A program made the position numbers and the translations under genes. A stretch of DNA of 35,956 nt from an uncultured Alphaproteobacteria bacterium (lineage in GTDB: Bacteria; Pseudomonadota; Alphaproteobacteria; Rhizobiales; Ancalomicrobiaceae). The DNA lies in NCBI GenBank assembly GCA_937864925.1, contig CALMFH010000051.1, positions 1-35,956 of the forward strand, read 5' to 3'. The notes under the pieces are model-generated. The model was not told the origin of the DNA, made no database searches, and worked only from the letters and a program-made list of their open reading frames with translations. This document shows positions 1 through 7,811 of the stretch, piece by piece (the first letter of the stretch is position 1; each line of letters starts with the position of its first letter).

Positions 1-197
1 AGAGCCCTACAGAATCCATTTCACCACTCGACGCCACTCGATTTCTTCAAATGCGGTTCCCCTGATGGTGACCGCCCGGTCCACGGCGTCGACGTCGACA
101 CGTCGTCGCCGGCCCGACCGCACCGGGCGGGAGGCGCGATCCGTCCGCCTTCCATCACCGCGGCGATCCGGCCGGTCCACCGCCGGGAACGAGCGAA

Positions 198-225
198 ACG
201 ACGGCCACCGGGGGGTGGCCGTCGT
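198..225 (-). terminator. Probable terminator of the chemotaxis receptor gene
   Basis: A perfect 12-bp inverted repeat (ACGACGGCCACC / GGTGGCCGTCGT) encloses a GGGG loop. Read on the minus strand it follows the stop of the receptor gene by 36 bp and is followed by TTTCGCTCGTT, a short T-rich run. The rest of 1-261 shows no supported gene. Confidence 0.65.
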
Positions 226-261
226 CGTGGTCCGCGGGTGGGATGGGGTCGACCTCGCCGG

Positions 262-2268
262 TCAAGCGGCGCGACGACCACCGACCAGTTCGCTCAGCAG
301 GCGTTCGATCTCCTCGGAGAGGTCGCCGGCGCGATCGGAGAGGTCGCCGGCGAGAGAGGAGAGGGTGTCGGCGGCGCGATCGGTGTCCTCGGCCATGCGC
401 GGCAGATGGTTGATCGCCGCGACGGCGGCCTGGGTCGCGTCGGTGGCGCGATGGAGGCTGCCGGTGATCTCCTGGGTGGCGACGTTCTGCTCTTCGACGG
501 CGCCGGCGACGGCGGTGGAGAATGACGACATCGCGCCGATGGCGTCGGCGATCTCACCGACCGAGGCGAAGACGTCGTCGGTGGCGGCACGGATGTCGGC
601 GATCTGGCGTTCGATCTCCTCGGTCGCCTTGGAGGTCTGTCCGGCCAGCACCTTCACTTCCTGGGCCACGACGGCGAAGCCGCGGCCGGCTTCACCGGCG
701 CGGGCCGCCTCGATGGTGGCGTTGAGGGCGAGCAGGTTGGTCTGAGAGGCGATGTCGGCGATGAGACCGGAGATCTCGCCGATGCGGCGACTGGTCTCGC
801 CGAGCCGGGCGGCGACCCGGTTGGCGGCTTCGGCGCGCTGGCGCGCCTGATCGGAGGCGCCGACCGACTGCGCCGTCTGCGAGGCGATTTCGCTGATCGA
901 GGAGGAGAGCTCGGTCACGGCGGTGACCACCACGGTGCTGTCGGTGGTCACCATGTTGAGCCGACCGATGGCATCGCCGAGACCGGCGCGCGTTCCGGCG
1001 GCGTTGGTGGCGACCGTCGTGGTCTGCGCTTCGATCTTGCGCGCCAGATCGGACAGCGCGGTGATGATCGAGCCGACCGATCGGCGAATCTTCTCGGCGA
1101 CGGCGCCCATCGCTCGGCGTTCCTGTTCGACCAGCTCGCGCTTGCGCTCGTCGGAGTTGGCGGCTTCCAGGCGCTCGATGGTCCGATCGCGGAAATAGGC
1201 GACCGCCCGCGCCACCTGGGCGATCTCGTCACGGCCGTCGGCGAGATCGATGGTGGCGTGAAGATCTCCGTCGCCGAGGTGACGGATGCGGGCGTCGAGC
1301 CGATCGATGTCGTGGATGATCGAGCGCGACGCCGCCCAGGCGGCAGCGAGCGCGAGCACGACCACGAGGCCGGAGATGCCGAGCATCAGGAAGAGATACG
1401 AGCGGAAGCCGGCGATACGCGCCTCGAGCAGATGATCGAGTTCGGCCGCGGCGGCGGTCCACAAGGCGTCGCCGGCCTGGTGCAGGCGGGTGTGGGCGGC
1501 GGCGACCGGAGCGAGGTCGAGGCCGGACCGGCGGGCATCGTCACGCAGGTCGCGGGCGACGCGATCGATGGCCTCCTGGTAGGCCTTGGCGGCGGCGGCG
1601 AAGGCCTCGCCGGGAGCGGCGAGGGCGGCCTTCACCGAACCGTCGGGATTGCCCTGGGTGGCGGAGGCGAGGTCGCCGGCGACGCCGTCGGCGGCGGCGG
1701 TGAAGGTGCCGAGCCGCACCATCAGGTCGGCCTTGTCGTCGTCCGAGAGAGTGGCGGCGGCGCGCTGGAGACGCACCGTGGCGAGCAGGGCGGCGGCCTG
1801 ATCGACGGCCTCCGGAAGCTTCACCGTCACCGAGTCCTGGACGTAGTAGCTGTCGAGATCGGGGTCGAGAGTGAGGTTCGAGCCGTCGGCGATCTTGGTG
1901 ACGACCCCGCGCAGGGCGGCGATCAGCGCGACCACCTTCTCGTCGCGGCGGGCGCCGGAAAGAGCCGGGAGAGCGGCGGCGAGCGTGCGGGCGGCCTCGG
2001 CAGAACCCATCGCTTCGTCGAGTTCACGGCCACGGGCCGCCAGCGTTTCGGTGGAGATCGTCGCACCGGTCGATCCGACGTCGATGGCGGTGGCGGCGGT
2101 CAGCACCGGCCAGACGGCCTGGAGGTAGCGTGTCCCGTCGGCTTCCTTGGCCGCGAAGGTGATGTCCTTGCGGCTCTGGAAGACGAACAACCCGGCCAAC
2201 AACGCGATCGGAACGAGGAGCAGGGCGACGATGCCGGCGAGCTTGTAGCGAATGGCGATCGAGGGCAT
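262..2268 (-). CDS. Methyl-accepting chemotaxis protein
   Basis: This 668-residue transmembrane receptor should signal to the CheA/CheW array at the inner membrane. An N-terminal membrane segment (about residues 8-28) is followed by a roughly 280-residue, mostly helical periplasmic part, a second membrane segment, a HAMP domain and the coiled-coil signalling domain. The signalling tip is plain to see ([20 protein letters not shown], then [15 protein letters not shown]). There is no C-terminal CheR-binding pentapeptide. I chose the ATG at 2268 because the protein then begins [10 protein letters not shown], immediately before the first membrane segment. An in-frame GTG at 2352 would add 28 residues encoded in the AT-richer leader. 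The ligand is unknown; the neighbouring importer operon is a separate transcription unit with its own terminator. Confidence 0.93.
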   Translation of the reverse strand: MPSIAIRYKLAGIVALLLVPIALLAGLFVFQSRKDITFAAKEADGTRYLQAVWPVLTAATAIDVGSTGATISTETLAARGRELDEAMGSAEAARTLAAALPALSGARRDEKVVALIAALRGVVTKIADGSNLTLDPDLDSYYVQDSVTVKLPEAVDQAAALLATVRLQRAAATLSDDDKADLMVRLGTFTAAADGVAGDLASATQGNPDGSVKAALAAPGEAFAAAAKAYQEAIDRVARDLRDDARRSGLDLAPVAAAHTRLHQAGDALWTAAAAELDHLLEARIAGFRSYLFLMLGISGLVVVLALAAAWAASRSIIHDIDRLDARIRHLGDGDLHATIDLADGRDEIAQVARAVAYFRDRTIERLEAANSDERKRELVEQERRAMGAVAEKIRRSVGSIITALSDLARKIEAQTTTVATNAAGTRAGLGDAIGRLNMVTTDSTVVVTAVTELSSSISEIASQTAQSVGASDQARQRAEAANRVAARLGETSRRIGEISGLIADIASQTNLLALNATIEAARAGEAGRGFAVVAQEVKVLAGQTSKATEEIERQIADIRAATDDVFASVGEIADAIGAMSSFSTAVAGAVEEQNVATQEITGSLHRATDATQAAVAAINHLPRMAEDTDRAADTLSSLAGDLSDRAGDLSEEIERLLSELVGGRRAA

Positions 2269-2474
2269 GGGGAGAGGTCTCTGACGATGGGTTGCGGCTC
2301 GATCCCAGCGTCGAAGATTTAATTCTTCCCTAAGGTAATCGTCATAAATCACGACAAAATTTCAGTTGCACGCCATTTGTGCAATGGGCCCGCGTGGAAG
2401 TAGAGCGGCCGGGCGTTAAATTCTCTTTTCGGTTGTGCATCCATCCTGGGCTGCCGATCGACCGACGGAGAGAG

Positions 2475-2499
2475 CGGAGCGGCGGAGGCCGCCGCTCCG
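2475..2499 (-). terminator. Probable terminator of the ABC importer operon
   Basis: An 11-bp perfect inverted repeat (CGGAGCGGCGG / CCGCCGCTCCG) with a 3-nt loop lies 10 bp beyond the binding-protein stop. On the minus strand it is followed by CTCTCTCC, a weak pyrimidine-rich tail. Confidence 0.6.
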
Positions 2500-2509
2500 G
2501 GTGAGAAGG

Positions 2510-3535
2510 TCATTTCACCGTCTCGGCGGCCTTCTTGACGAAGCTCGCGTCGAAGGAGCGCGAGACGTCGATCTTGGCGTCCTTGAAGTCGGCTTCGGTG
2601 GTCTGCAGGAACTTCAGGGTCGAGTCCATGCCGTCCGCCGGGATGATGCCGGTCTTCGAATAGGTCGGGATCGAGGCCTTCAGCGCCTTCAGATAGAGTT
2701 CCTTGTCACCGAGCATGTAGTCCTCGGGCACCTTGGCGGCGATCTCTTCCGGCGTCGCCTTCTCGATCCACTTGAGTGTCCGATAGAAGGCGTTGGTGAG
2801 TGCCTGGACCGTGTTCGGGTTGGCCCTGATGAAATCGGCCTTGAGATACATCACCGCCGCCGGGTTGGTGCCGCCGAAGACGGCGCGGGTGCCGGCTTCG
2901 GTGCGGGTGTCGACCAGGATCTTGATCGCCCCGTCGGCCTCGAGCTTGGAGATCACCGGGTCGAGGTGGGAGACGGCGTCGACGTTGCCCTTCTCGACCG
3001 CCGCCACGGCGGAGGCGCCACCTCCGACTCCGATGAACGACGCGGCGTCGGGGGCGAGGCCGGCCTTGATCATCTGGTAGACGATGGTCAGGTGGGTGGA
3101 GGAGCCCGGTGCGGTGACGCCGATCTTGAGGCCCTTGAGGTCGGCGACGGACTTCACCGTGTCGGCCTTGTCCTTGGAGACCGCCAACACGATGCCGGGG
3201 AAGCGACCGAGCTCGATCACCGCGGTGATGTCCTGGCCCTTCTGCTGCATCCGCATGGTGTGCTCGTAGGCGCCGGTGACGACGTCGACCGATCCACCGA
3301 TCAGGGCCTGCAGCGCTTTGGCGCCGCCGCCGAAGTCGTTGATGGTGACGTCGAGCCCCTCGTCCTTGAAGTAGCCGAGCCGGTCGGCCAGCGTCAGCGG
3401 CAGGTAGTAGAGCAGCGGCTTGCCACCGACGCCGATCTCCAGCTTGGGCTTCTCCGGCGGGGCCGCCGTGGCCGATCCGACGGCGAGGCCGAAGGCGGCG
3501 AGGCCGGCCGCCACGATACCGATCAGACGCTTCAT
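2510..3535 (-). CDS. ABC transporter substrate-binding protein, NitT/TauT (SsuA/ThiY-like) family
   Basis: This 341-residue exported binding protein is the third gene of an importer operon. The first 24 residues (MKRLIGIVAAGLAAFGLAVGSATA) form a clear signal peptide. There is no lipobox cysteine, so it should be a soluble periplasmic protein. The mature part has the NMT1/SsuA-like pattern: a beta strand leading into a loop and 'LADRLGYFKDEGLDV', the 'GGGAKALQALIGGSVDVVTGAYEH' region, and 'VADLKGLKIGVTAPGSSTH'. Family members bind taurine, aliphatic sulfonates, nitrate, pyrimidine precursors of thiamin or aromatic acids, and nothing here decides between them. Upstream in-frame codons to 3646 are out-of-gene; the chosen ATG has AGGGAG about 11 nt before it. 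Confidence 0.9.
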   Translation of the reverse strand: MKRLIGIVAAGLAAFGLAVGSATAAPPEKPKLEIGVGGKPLLYYLPLTLADRLGYFKDEGLDVTINDFGGGAKALQALIGGSVDVVTGAYEHTMRMQQKGQDITAVIELGRFPGIVLAVSKDKADTVKSVADLKGLKIGVTAPGSSTHLTIVYQMIKAGLAPDAASFIGVGGGASAVAAVEKGNVDAVSHLDPVISKLEADGAIKILVDTRTEAGTRAVFGGTNPAAVMYLKADFIRANPNTVQALTNAFYRTLKWIEKATPEEIAAKVPEDYMLGDKELYLKALKASIPTYSKTGIIPADGMDSTLKFLQTTEADFKDAKIDVSRSFDASFVKKAAETVK

Positions 3536-3581
3536 CGCGTTGTTCTCCCTGTTGTTCTCTGCGGTGCCCGTTCTCGGGACG

Positions 3582-4370
3582 TCATCCGTCGTTGAGCGAA
3601 TTGCCGGGGCGCCAGACGAGGAGGCGATCCTCGATCCGGGTGACACCCCAGTCGATCACCAGTACGAAGGCGGCGAGCACGAACATGCCGGCGAAGACGC
3701 CGGCGATGTCGAAGACGCCTTCGGCCTGATGGATGAGATAGCCGAGGCCGGCGGAGGAGCCGAGATATTCGCCGACCACCGCACCGACCAGGGCGAAGCC
3801 GACCGAGGTGTGGAGCGAGGAGAACATCCAGCTGAGCGCCGAGGGCCAGTAGACGTGGCGGAAGAGCTGGCGCTCGTTGAGCCCCATCAGCCGGGCGTTG
3901 GCCAGCACCACCGGGCTCACCTCCTTGACGCCCTGATAGACGTTGAAGAAGACGATGAAGAACACCAGCGTCACGCCGAGCGCCACCTTCGACCAGATGC
4001 CGAGGCCGAGCCACAGCATGAAGATCGGCGCCAGCACGACGCGCGGCAGGGCATTGATCATCTTGAGATAGGGGTCGAAGACGGCGGCGACGGTGGGTTT
4101 GCGGGCGAACCAGAAGCCGAAGACGATGCCGCCGATCGCGCCGATGGCGAAGGCCAGCGCCGTCTCGATCAGCGTCACCCACAGATGTTTCCAGATCAGG
4201 CCGGTGGCGAACATCCGCACCACCCGGGCGAAGACGTCGCCGGGAGTGGAGAAGAAGAATGGCGGCAACAGCAGCACGCCGAAGATCTTCACGTTCGAGC
4301 CGATCCACCAGATCGCCAGGAGAACGACGCCGACCAGGATCTGGAGCGAGAGCAGCTTGACCCGGCTCAT
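3582..4370 (-). CDS. ABC transporter permease, NitT/TauT (SsuC-like) family
   Basis: This 262-residue inner-membrane permease is the second gene of the importer operon. Membrane segments are visible near the N-terminus (LQILVGVVLLAIWWIG), at LIETALAFAIGAIGGIVFGF, around VALGVTLVFFIVFFNVYQGV, at SVGFALVGAVVGEYLG and near the C-terminus. The cytoplasmic EAA-type loop that docks on the ATPase is recognisable as ANARLMGLNERQLFRHVYWP. The start ATG overlaps the ATPase stop codon (ATGA), which points to translational coupling. The binding-protein gene begins 46 bp after its stop. As with the binding protein, the substrate cannot be assigned. Confidence 0.92.
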   Translation of the reverse strand: MSRVKLLSLQILVGVVLLAIWWIGSNVKIFGVLLLPPFFFSTPGDVFARVVRMFATGLIWKHLWVTLIETALAFAIGAIGGIVFGFWFARKPTVAAVFDPYLKMINALPRVVLAPIFMLWLGLGIWSKVALGVTLVFFIVFFNVYQGVKEVSPVVLANARLMGLNERQLFRHVYWPSALSWMFSSLHTSVGFALVGAVVGEYLGSSAGLGYLIHQAEGVFDIAGVFAGMFVLAAFVLVIDWGVTRIEDRLLVWRPGNSLNDG

Positions 4371-5203
4371 GCGTCCGCCTCCCCGTAGGTCTTGATCACT
4401 TCCGCCTTGAGCTGTCCCCAGATCGCCCGGTGCAGTTCGTGGAAGCGCGGGTCGAGGCGGATGTCGGCGGCGTCGCGCGGCCGGGCGAGGTCGATGCGAT
4501 GATCGCCGATGATGCGGGCATTCGGCCCGGCCGACATGATCAGCACCCGGTCGGAGAGCGCGATCGCCTCCTCGAGATCGTGGGTGACGAAGAGCACCGC
4601 CTTGCGGTCGGCGGCCCACAGATCGAGGAGCAGGTTGCCCATGATCTGGCGGGTCTGGGCGTCGAGCGGGCCGAAGGGCTCGTCCATCAGCAGGATCTTC
4701 GGGTGGCGGATCAACACCTGGGCGAGGCCGACGCGCTTTCTCTGGCCACCGGAGAGCTGATGGGGATAGCGATCGGTGAAGCGGGCGAGGCCGACCTTCC
4801 CGAGCCAGCCCCGTGCCGCGTCGAGCGCCTCGGCGCGTGGCCGGCCGGCGACCTCGAGGCCGAGGGCGACGTTGTCGAGCGCCGTCTTCCACGGCATCAC
4901 CGCGTCCTGTTGGAAGAGATAGCCGGCCTCGCGGCTGAGGCCGGCGAGTGGGCGTCCGAGCACGGTCACGTTGCCGGCGACCGGCTTCAACAGGCCGGCG
5001 ACGGCGTTGAGCAGTGTCGACTTGCCGCAGCCGGTGGGGCCGACGATGGCGACGAACTCGTTCTCGGCGACCTCGAGCGAGGTCTCGGCGACGGCGTCGT
5101 AGGTGCCGCCTCCTTCGAGGCGGAAGGCGATGCGGACGGCATCGAGGCGGATGGCGGAAGTCGCGCCGTCACGCGGAGCCGGCGGCGCGCCGAGCGAATC
5201 CAT
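4367..5203 (-). CDS. ABC transporter ATP-binding protein, NitT/TauT (SsuB/TauB-like) family
   Basis: This 278-residue nucleotide-binding subunit is the first gene of the importer operon. All ABC motifs are intact: Walker A GPTGCGKST at about residues 55-63, a Q-loop in 'YLFQQDAVMPWKTALDNVALG', signature LSGGQRKRVGLAQ, Walker B ILLMDEPFGPLDA and the switch histidine in LFVTHDLEEA. The 'DAVMPW' Q-loop and the 'PFGPLDAQTR' sequence are typical of taurine/nitrate/sulfonate importers. The start is supported by GGGAGG seven bases upstream. The order ATPase-permease-binding protein, with a 4-base overlap between the first two, indicates one operon. Confidence 0.93.
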   Translation of the reverse strand: MDSLGAPPAPRDGATSAIRLDAVRIAFRLEGGGTYDAVAETSLEVAENEFVAIVGPTGCGKSTLLNAVAGLLKPVAGNVTVLGRPLAGLSREAGYLFQQDAVMPWKTALDNVALGLEVAGRPRAEALDAARGWLGKVGLARFTDRYPHQLSGGQRKRVGLAQVLIRHPKILLMDEPFGPLDAQTRQIMGNLLLDLWAADRKAVLFVTHDLEEAIALSDRVLIMSAGPNARIIGDHRIDLARPRDAADIRLDPRFHELHRAIWGQLKAEVIKTYGEADA

Positions 5204-5379
5204 TCCGGTCCTCCCGAGGCCTCGTCGGCCGAGGTGTGGTCACGCCCGCGTCTGGTCGGATCGTGAGCAGCGAAAGCGGAGGCCACTTTCCCCGTGGACG
5301 AGGAGATGGTCAAGCCGGTGCGGGCGCGTCGAATCCGGGTCCGACGACGACGGGCGGCGCGGAGGGGCCGGATCGCCGA

Positions 5380-5586
5380 TCAGGCGCCGAGGAGGGCGTT
5401 GCGCAGGTCGGAGAGTTCGCGGGTGGTCAGCGTCTCGCCACCGCGGAAACGGGCGAGAAGCAGGCGCAGACGGACGGTCGGCGCCTCCCCGCGACCACCG
5501 TGGTCCCAACCGGCACGACGCAGAGCGCCGAGCGCATCGGTACGGATGTCGTCGTCCCAGGAATCGATGTCGGCGGCTCCGAGCAT
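5380..5586 (-). CDS. Small hypothetical protein, 68 residues
   Basis: This small soluble protein is of a kind I do not recognise. It is acidic at the N-terminus (MLGAADIDSWDDDIRTDALG) and ends with an Arg/Leu-rich helix-like stretch (LTTRELSDLRNALLGA). It has no signal peptide, membrane segment or cysteine. A gene is supported by a GGAG ribosome-binding site seven bases before the ATG and by a residue composition that looks protein-like rather than shadow-like. It is read toward the importer operon with a 176-bp gap, so it is probably transcribed separately or as a leader gene. No function can be given. Confidence 0.5.
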   Translation of the reverse strand: MLGAADIDSWDDDIRTDALGALRRAGWDHGGRGEAPTVRLRLLLARFRGGETLTTRELSDLRNALLGA

Positions 5587-5932
5587 GGTCGTTCTCCGAA
5601 TCTCCCGGCACAGCGGGAAGACGGGTCGATCGTCACAGCCACGCCGGAGACCCGGCGCGAACGCATGCCATCCCCCGGCGAGCCCGAAAGCCTCGCCCTA
5701 CCGTCGACGGCGAGCGCGAGGGCCTCGCCATCGCATCTCGCGCGTTCCGGCGCGTGGGACCCGATCCGACATCGGGTTCCCCATGCCTGACTCTGTTGCA
5801 GTGCGATGTCAATGTTGCGGCGCGGTCATCAATTGGTCGTGACCTGCGGCTCGAGGGCGCATCCGGAGTCGAATATATGAGAGAACTCTGATATGAGAAT
5901 GGCGATCCGCTCTGTACCGTCCGGAGACTCGC
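5587..5932. other. Intergenic region between a small gene and the rhodanese gene
   Basis: These 346 bp separate two divergent genes. Its right end becomes AT-richer than the surroundings and contains the imperfect palindrome annotated separately. I see no further supported gene or RNA in it. Confidence 0.6.
5875..5894. promoter_or_regulatory. Imperfect 20-bp palindrome upstream of the rhodanese gene
   Basis: ATATGAGAGAACTCTGATAT has 8 of 10 complementary pairs and lies 39 bp before the rhodanese start, in locally AT-rich DNA. This position suits an operator. Small ArsR-type sulfur-sensing repressors often control rhodanese genes through AT-rich palindromes, but no such regulator is in the window, so the identity of the binder is inference. 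Confidence 0.35.
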
Positions 5933-6316
5933 ATGATGTCGTCTCGCTCCGCCGCGCTCGCCCTGTCGACCTTCTTCGCCGCCGCCGTTCCGGCATACGC
6001 GGCGCAGACGGTGACCTATGACCAGGTCGCCACGGGGCTGGCCGAGCAGAGCATCGTGTTGGTCGACATCCGCGAGCCCGACGAATTCGTTTCCGGACAC
6101 GTGCCGGGCGCGATCAACCTGCCGCTGTCGAAGCTGACGCCAGCGGCACTGCCGAAGCCCGAGGGCAAGAAGGTGGTGATCATGTGCCGCTCCGGCAACC
6201 GCTCGGGCAAGCTCGCCCAGGTGCTGCCGTCGGTCGGTCGCCCCGACATCGCCGACTATTCGGGATCGATGATCGACTGGACCCGGCGGGGTGGGGCGAT
6301 CGTCAAGGGGCAGTGA
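5933..6316 (+). CDS. Exported single-domain rhodanese (sulfurtransferase)
   Basis: This 127-residue protein has an N-terminal signal peptide ending near AYAA (residues 21-24) and one rhodanese domain. The CH2A-type element is 'IVLVDIREPDEFVSGHVPGA', and the active-site loop is CRSGNRSG with the nucleophile Cys85. The intact loop argues for an active persulfide carrier that works in the periplasm on thiosulfate, persulfides or a protein partner. A GGAG sequence stands seven bases before ATGATG, so the second ATG (5936) is an equally possible start. It is a lone gene, preceded by a palindrome and followed by a terminator shared with the convergent phosphofructokinase gene. Confidence 0.92.
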   Translation: MMSSRSAALALSTFFAAAVPAYAAQTVTYDQVATGLAEQSIVLVDIREPDEFVSGHVPGAINLPLSKLTPAALPKPEGKKVVIMCRSGNRSGKLAQVLPSVGRPDIADYSGSMIDWTRRGGAIVKGQ

Positions 6317-6357
6317 TTTCGCCGTCCGCTCGCACGAGAGGGAAAGGCGAAACGGAA

Positions 6358-6387
6358 GAGGCGGCGCTTCGCGGGAAGCGCCGCCTC
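6358..6387. terminator. Bidirectional terminator between the rhodanese and phosphofructokinase genes
   Basis: A perfect 13-bp inverted repeat (GAGGCGGCGCTTC / GAAGCGCCGCCTC) encloses a 4-nt loop between two convergent genes. On the minus strand it is followed by TTCCGTTTCGCC, on the plus strand by AGTCGTTTCG, so both sides have a weak T-rich tail. Confidence 0.75.
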
Positions 6388-6423
6388 AGTCGTTTCGGGG
6401 GGCTCGCGCCGAGAGGCCCGGTC

Positions 6424-7641
6424 TCAGGTGCCGGTGAGGATCTTCGGTACCCGGTTGAGGCGCAGTCGGTAGGCATCCGGCATGCCGGAGCCGAGCAGCG
6501 GTCTGAGATAGAGGCGGAAGGCGTCGGTGATGTCGTTGCCGCTGTCGGCGATGAACTCGTCCGGCATGGTGCGGGTCTTGCCGGCGACGGCTTCGAGCGG
6601 TGTCAGTTGATAGTCGACCGAATAGAAGCCGGTGCGGTGGATGGTGACCGAGCCGTCGGTCTTGCCCCACATGGCGAACTGCACCGCCTTCTCGCCGACT
6701 TCGCGCGCTTCGCGTTGGTCGACGTCGGAGACGCAGCCGATGAAGGAGCGCTGCAGGTATCCGAAGGTGTCGCCGCGGACGCGCTTGATCTTGAGCTTGG
6801 CCTTGACCTCCTCGCAGAGCAGATCGGCCAGTGCCCCGGTGCCGGAGAGCTGTACGTTGCCGTGGGCGTCGCGTTCGACCTGTGCCGTCAGCTTGGTCAT
6901 GATCGGCACGCCGTTCTCGTCGTGAATGCCCTCCGAGACGGCGACGATGCAGCGACCGTACTTCTCGTAGGTCGCCTTCACGTCGGCGAGGAAGCGATCG
7001 ACGACGAAGGGGCGCTCCGGGATGTAGATGAGGTGCGGGCCGTCATCGGGGAACTTCTTGCCGAGGGCGGAGGCCGCGGTGAGGAAGCCGGCGTGGCGAC
7101 CCATCACCACCGCGACGTAGACGCCGGGCAACGCGGCGTTGTCGAGGTTCGCCCCCATGAAGGCCTGGGCGACGAAGCGCGCTGCGGAGGGAAAACCGGG
7201 GGTGTGGTCGTTGACCATCAGATCGTTGTCGATGGTCTTGGGGATGTGGATGCAGCGCAGGTCGTAGTCGGCCTTCTGCGCTTCTTCGGAGACGATGCGC
7301 ACCGTGTCGGAACTGTCGTTGCCACCGATGTAATAGAACTGGCTGATCCGGTGAGCGCGCAGGACCTTGAAGATCTCCTGGCAGTATTTCAGATCCGGCT
7401 TGTCGCGGGTCGAGCCGAGCCCGGAGGACGGCGTGTTGCCGACCATCTCGAGGTTGTGGCTGGTCTCCTGGGTGAGATCGAGGAACTCCTCGTCGACGAT
7501 GCCGCGAACGCCGTGATAGGCGCCGTACACCAGTTCGACGTTGGAGAACTTGCGTGCCTCGAGCACGGCGCCGACGAGCGACTGGTTGATGACGGCGGTC
7601 GGCCCACCACCCTGGGCCACGAGTACCTTGGTCAAGGTCAT
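6424..7641 (-). CDS. pfp: 6-phosphofructokinase, probably pyrophosphate-dependent
   Basis: This 405-residue enzyme interconverts fructose 6-phosphate and fructose 1,6-bisphosphate. The N-terminal GGGPTAVINQS, the GGNDS loop (106-110), PKTIDND (134-140) with its catalytic Asp, and MGRHAG (180-185) identify the PFKA superfamily. Asp109 replaces the glycine that lets ATP-dependent enzymes hold ATP, and Lys135 precedes TIDND. Both are the known marks of PPi-dependent members. Asn108 stands where most members have Asp in GGDD, a small deviation. The enzyme would be reversible and energy-saving. The gene stands alone, convergent with the rhodanese gene. A GGGAGA sequence precedes the start at a rather long distance. 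Phosphoryl donor is inference from motifs. Confidence 0.88.
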   Translation of the reverse strand: MTLTKVLVAQGGGPTAVINQSLVGAVLEARKFSNVELVYGAYHGVRGIVDEEFLDLTQETSHNLEMVGNTPSSGLGSTRDKPDLKYCQEIFKVLRAHRISQFYYIGGNDSSDTVRIVSEEAQKADYDLRCIHIPKTIDNDLMVNDHTPGFPSAARFVAQAFMGANLDNAALPGVYVAVVMGRHAGFLTAASALGKKFPDDGPHLIYIPERPFVVDRFLADVKATYEKYGRCIVAVSEGIHDENGVPIMTKLTAQVERDAHGNVQLSGTGALADLLCEEVKAKLKIKRVRGDTFGYLQRSFIGCVSDVDQREAREVGEKAVQFAMWGKTDGSVTIHRTGFYSVDYQLTPLEAVAGKTRTMPDEFIADSGNDITDAFRLYLRPLLGSGMPDAYRLRLNRVPKILTGT

Positions 7642-7811
7642 GCTGTGTTCGTCTCCCTCGCGAACCGGTGTCGACCACGAACCGGCGGCGAACGAGTGAA
7701 CACCAAAATCGGCGCGACGACCACTGTACCGCGTGACGCGGTGCCGGCGCCGTGCACGGCCCTCCCGTCACGCCGGAGGTTTCGCGACGGCCGGGCATCC
7801 CGCGCTCGGCA

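Noticed and set aside
1258-2322. Long plus-strand reading frame opposite the chemotaxis receptor gene
   Set aside because: It is Gly/Arg-rich, has no ribosome-binding site, and lies opposite a gene with full family motifs. It is a by-product of high GC.
5204-5260. Possible TPP riboswitch before the importer operon, since some relatives import thiamin precursors
   Set aside because: I could not find the conserved CUGAGA-type core or a suitable hairpin arrangement; the gene also has a good ribosome-binding site close to the start.
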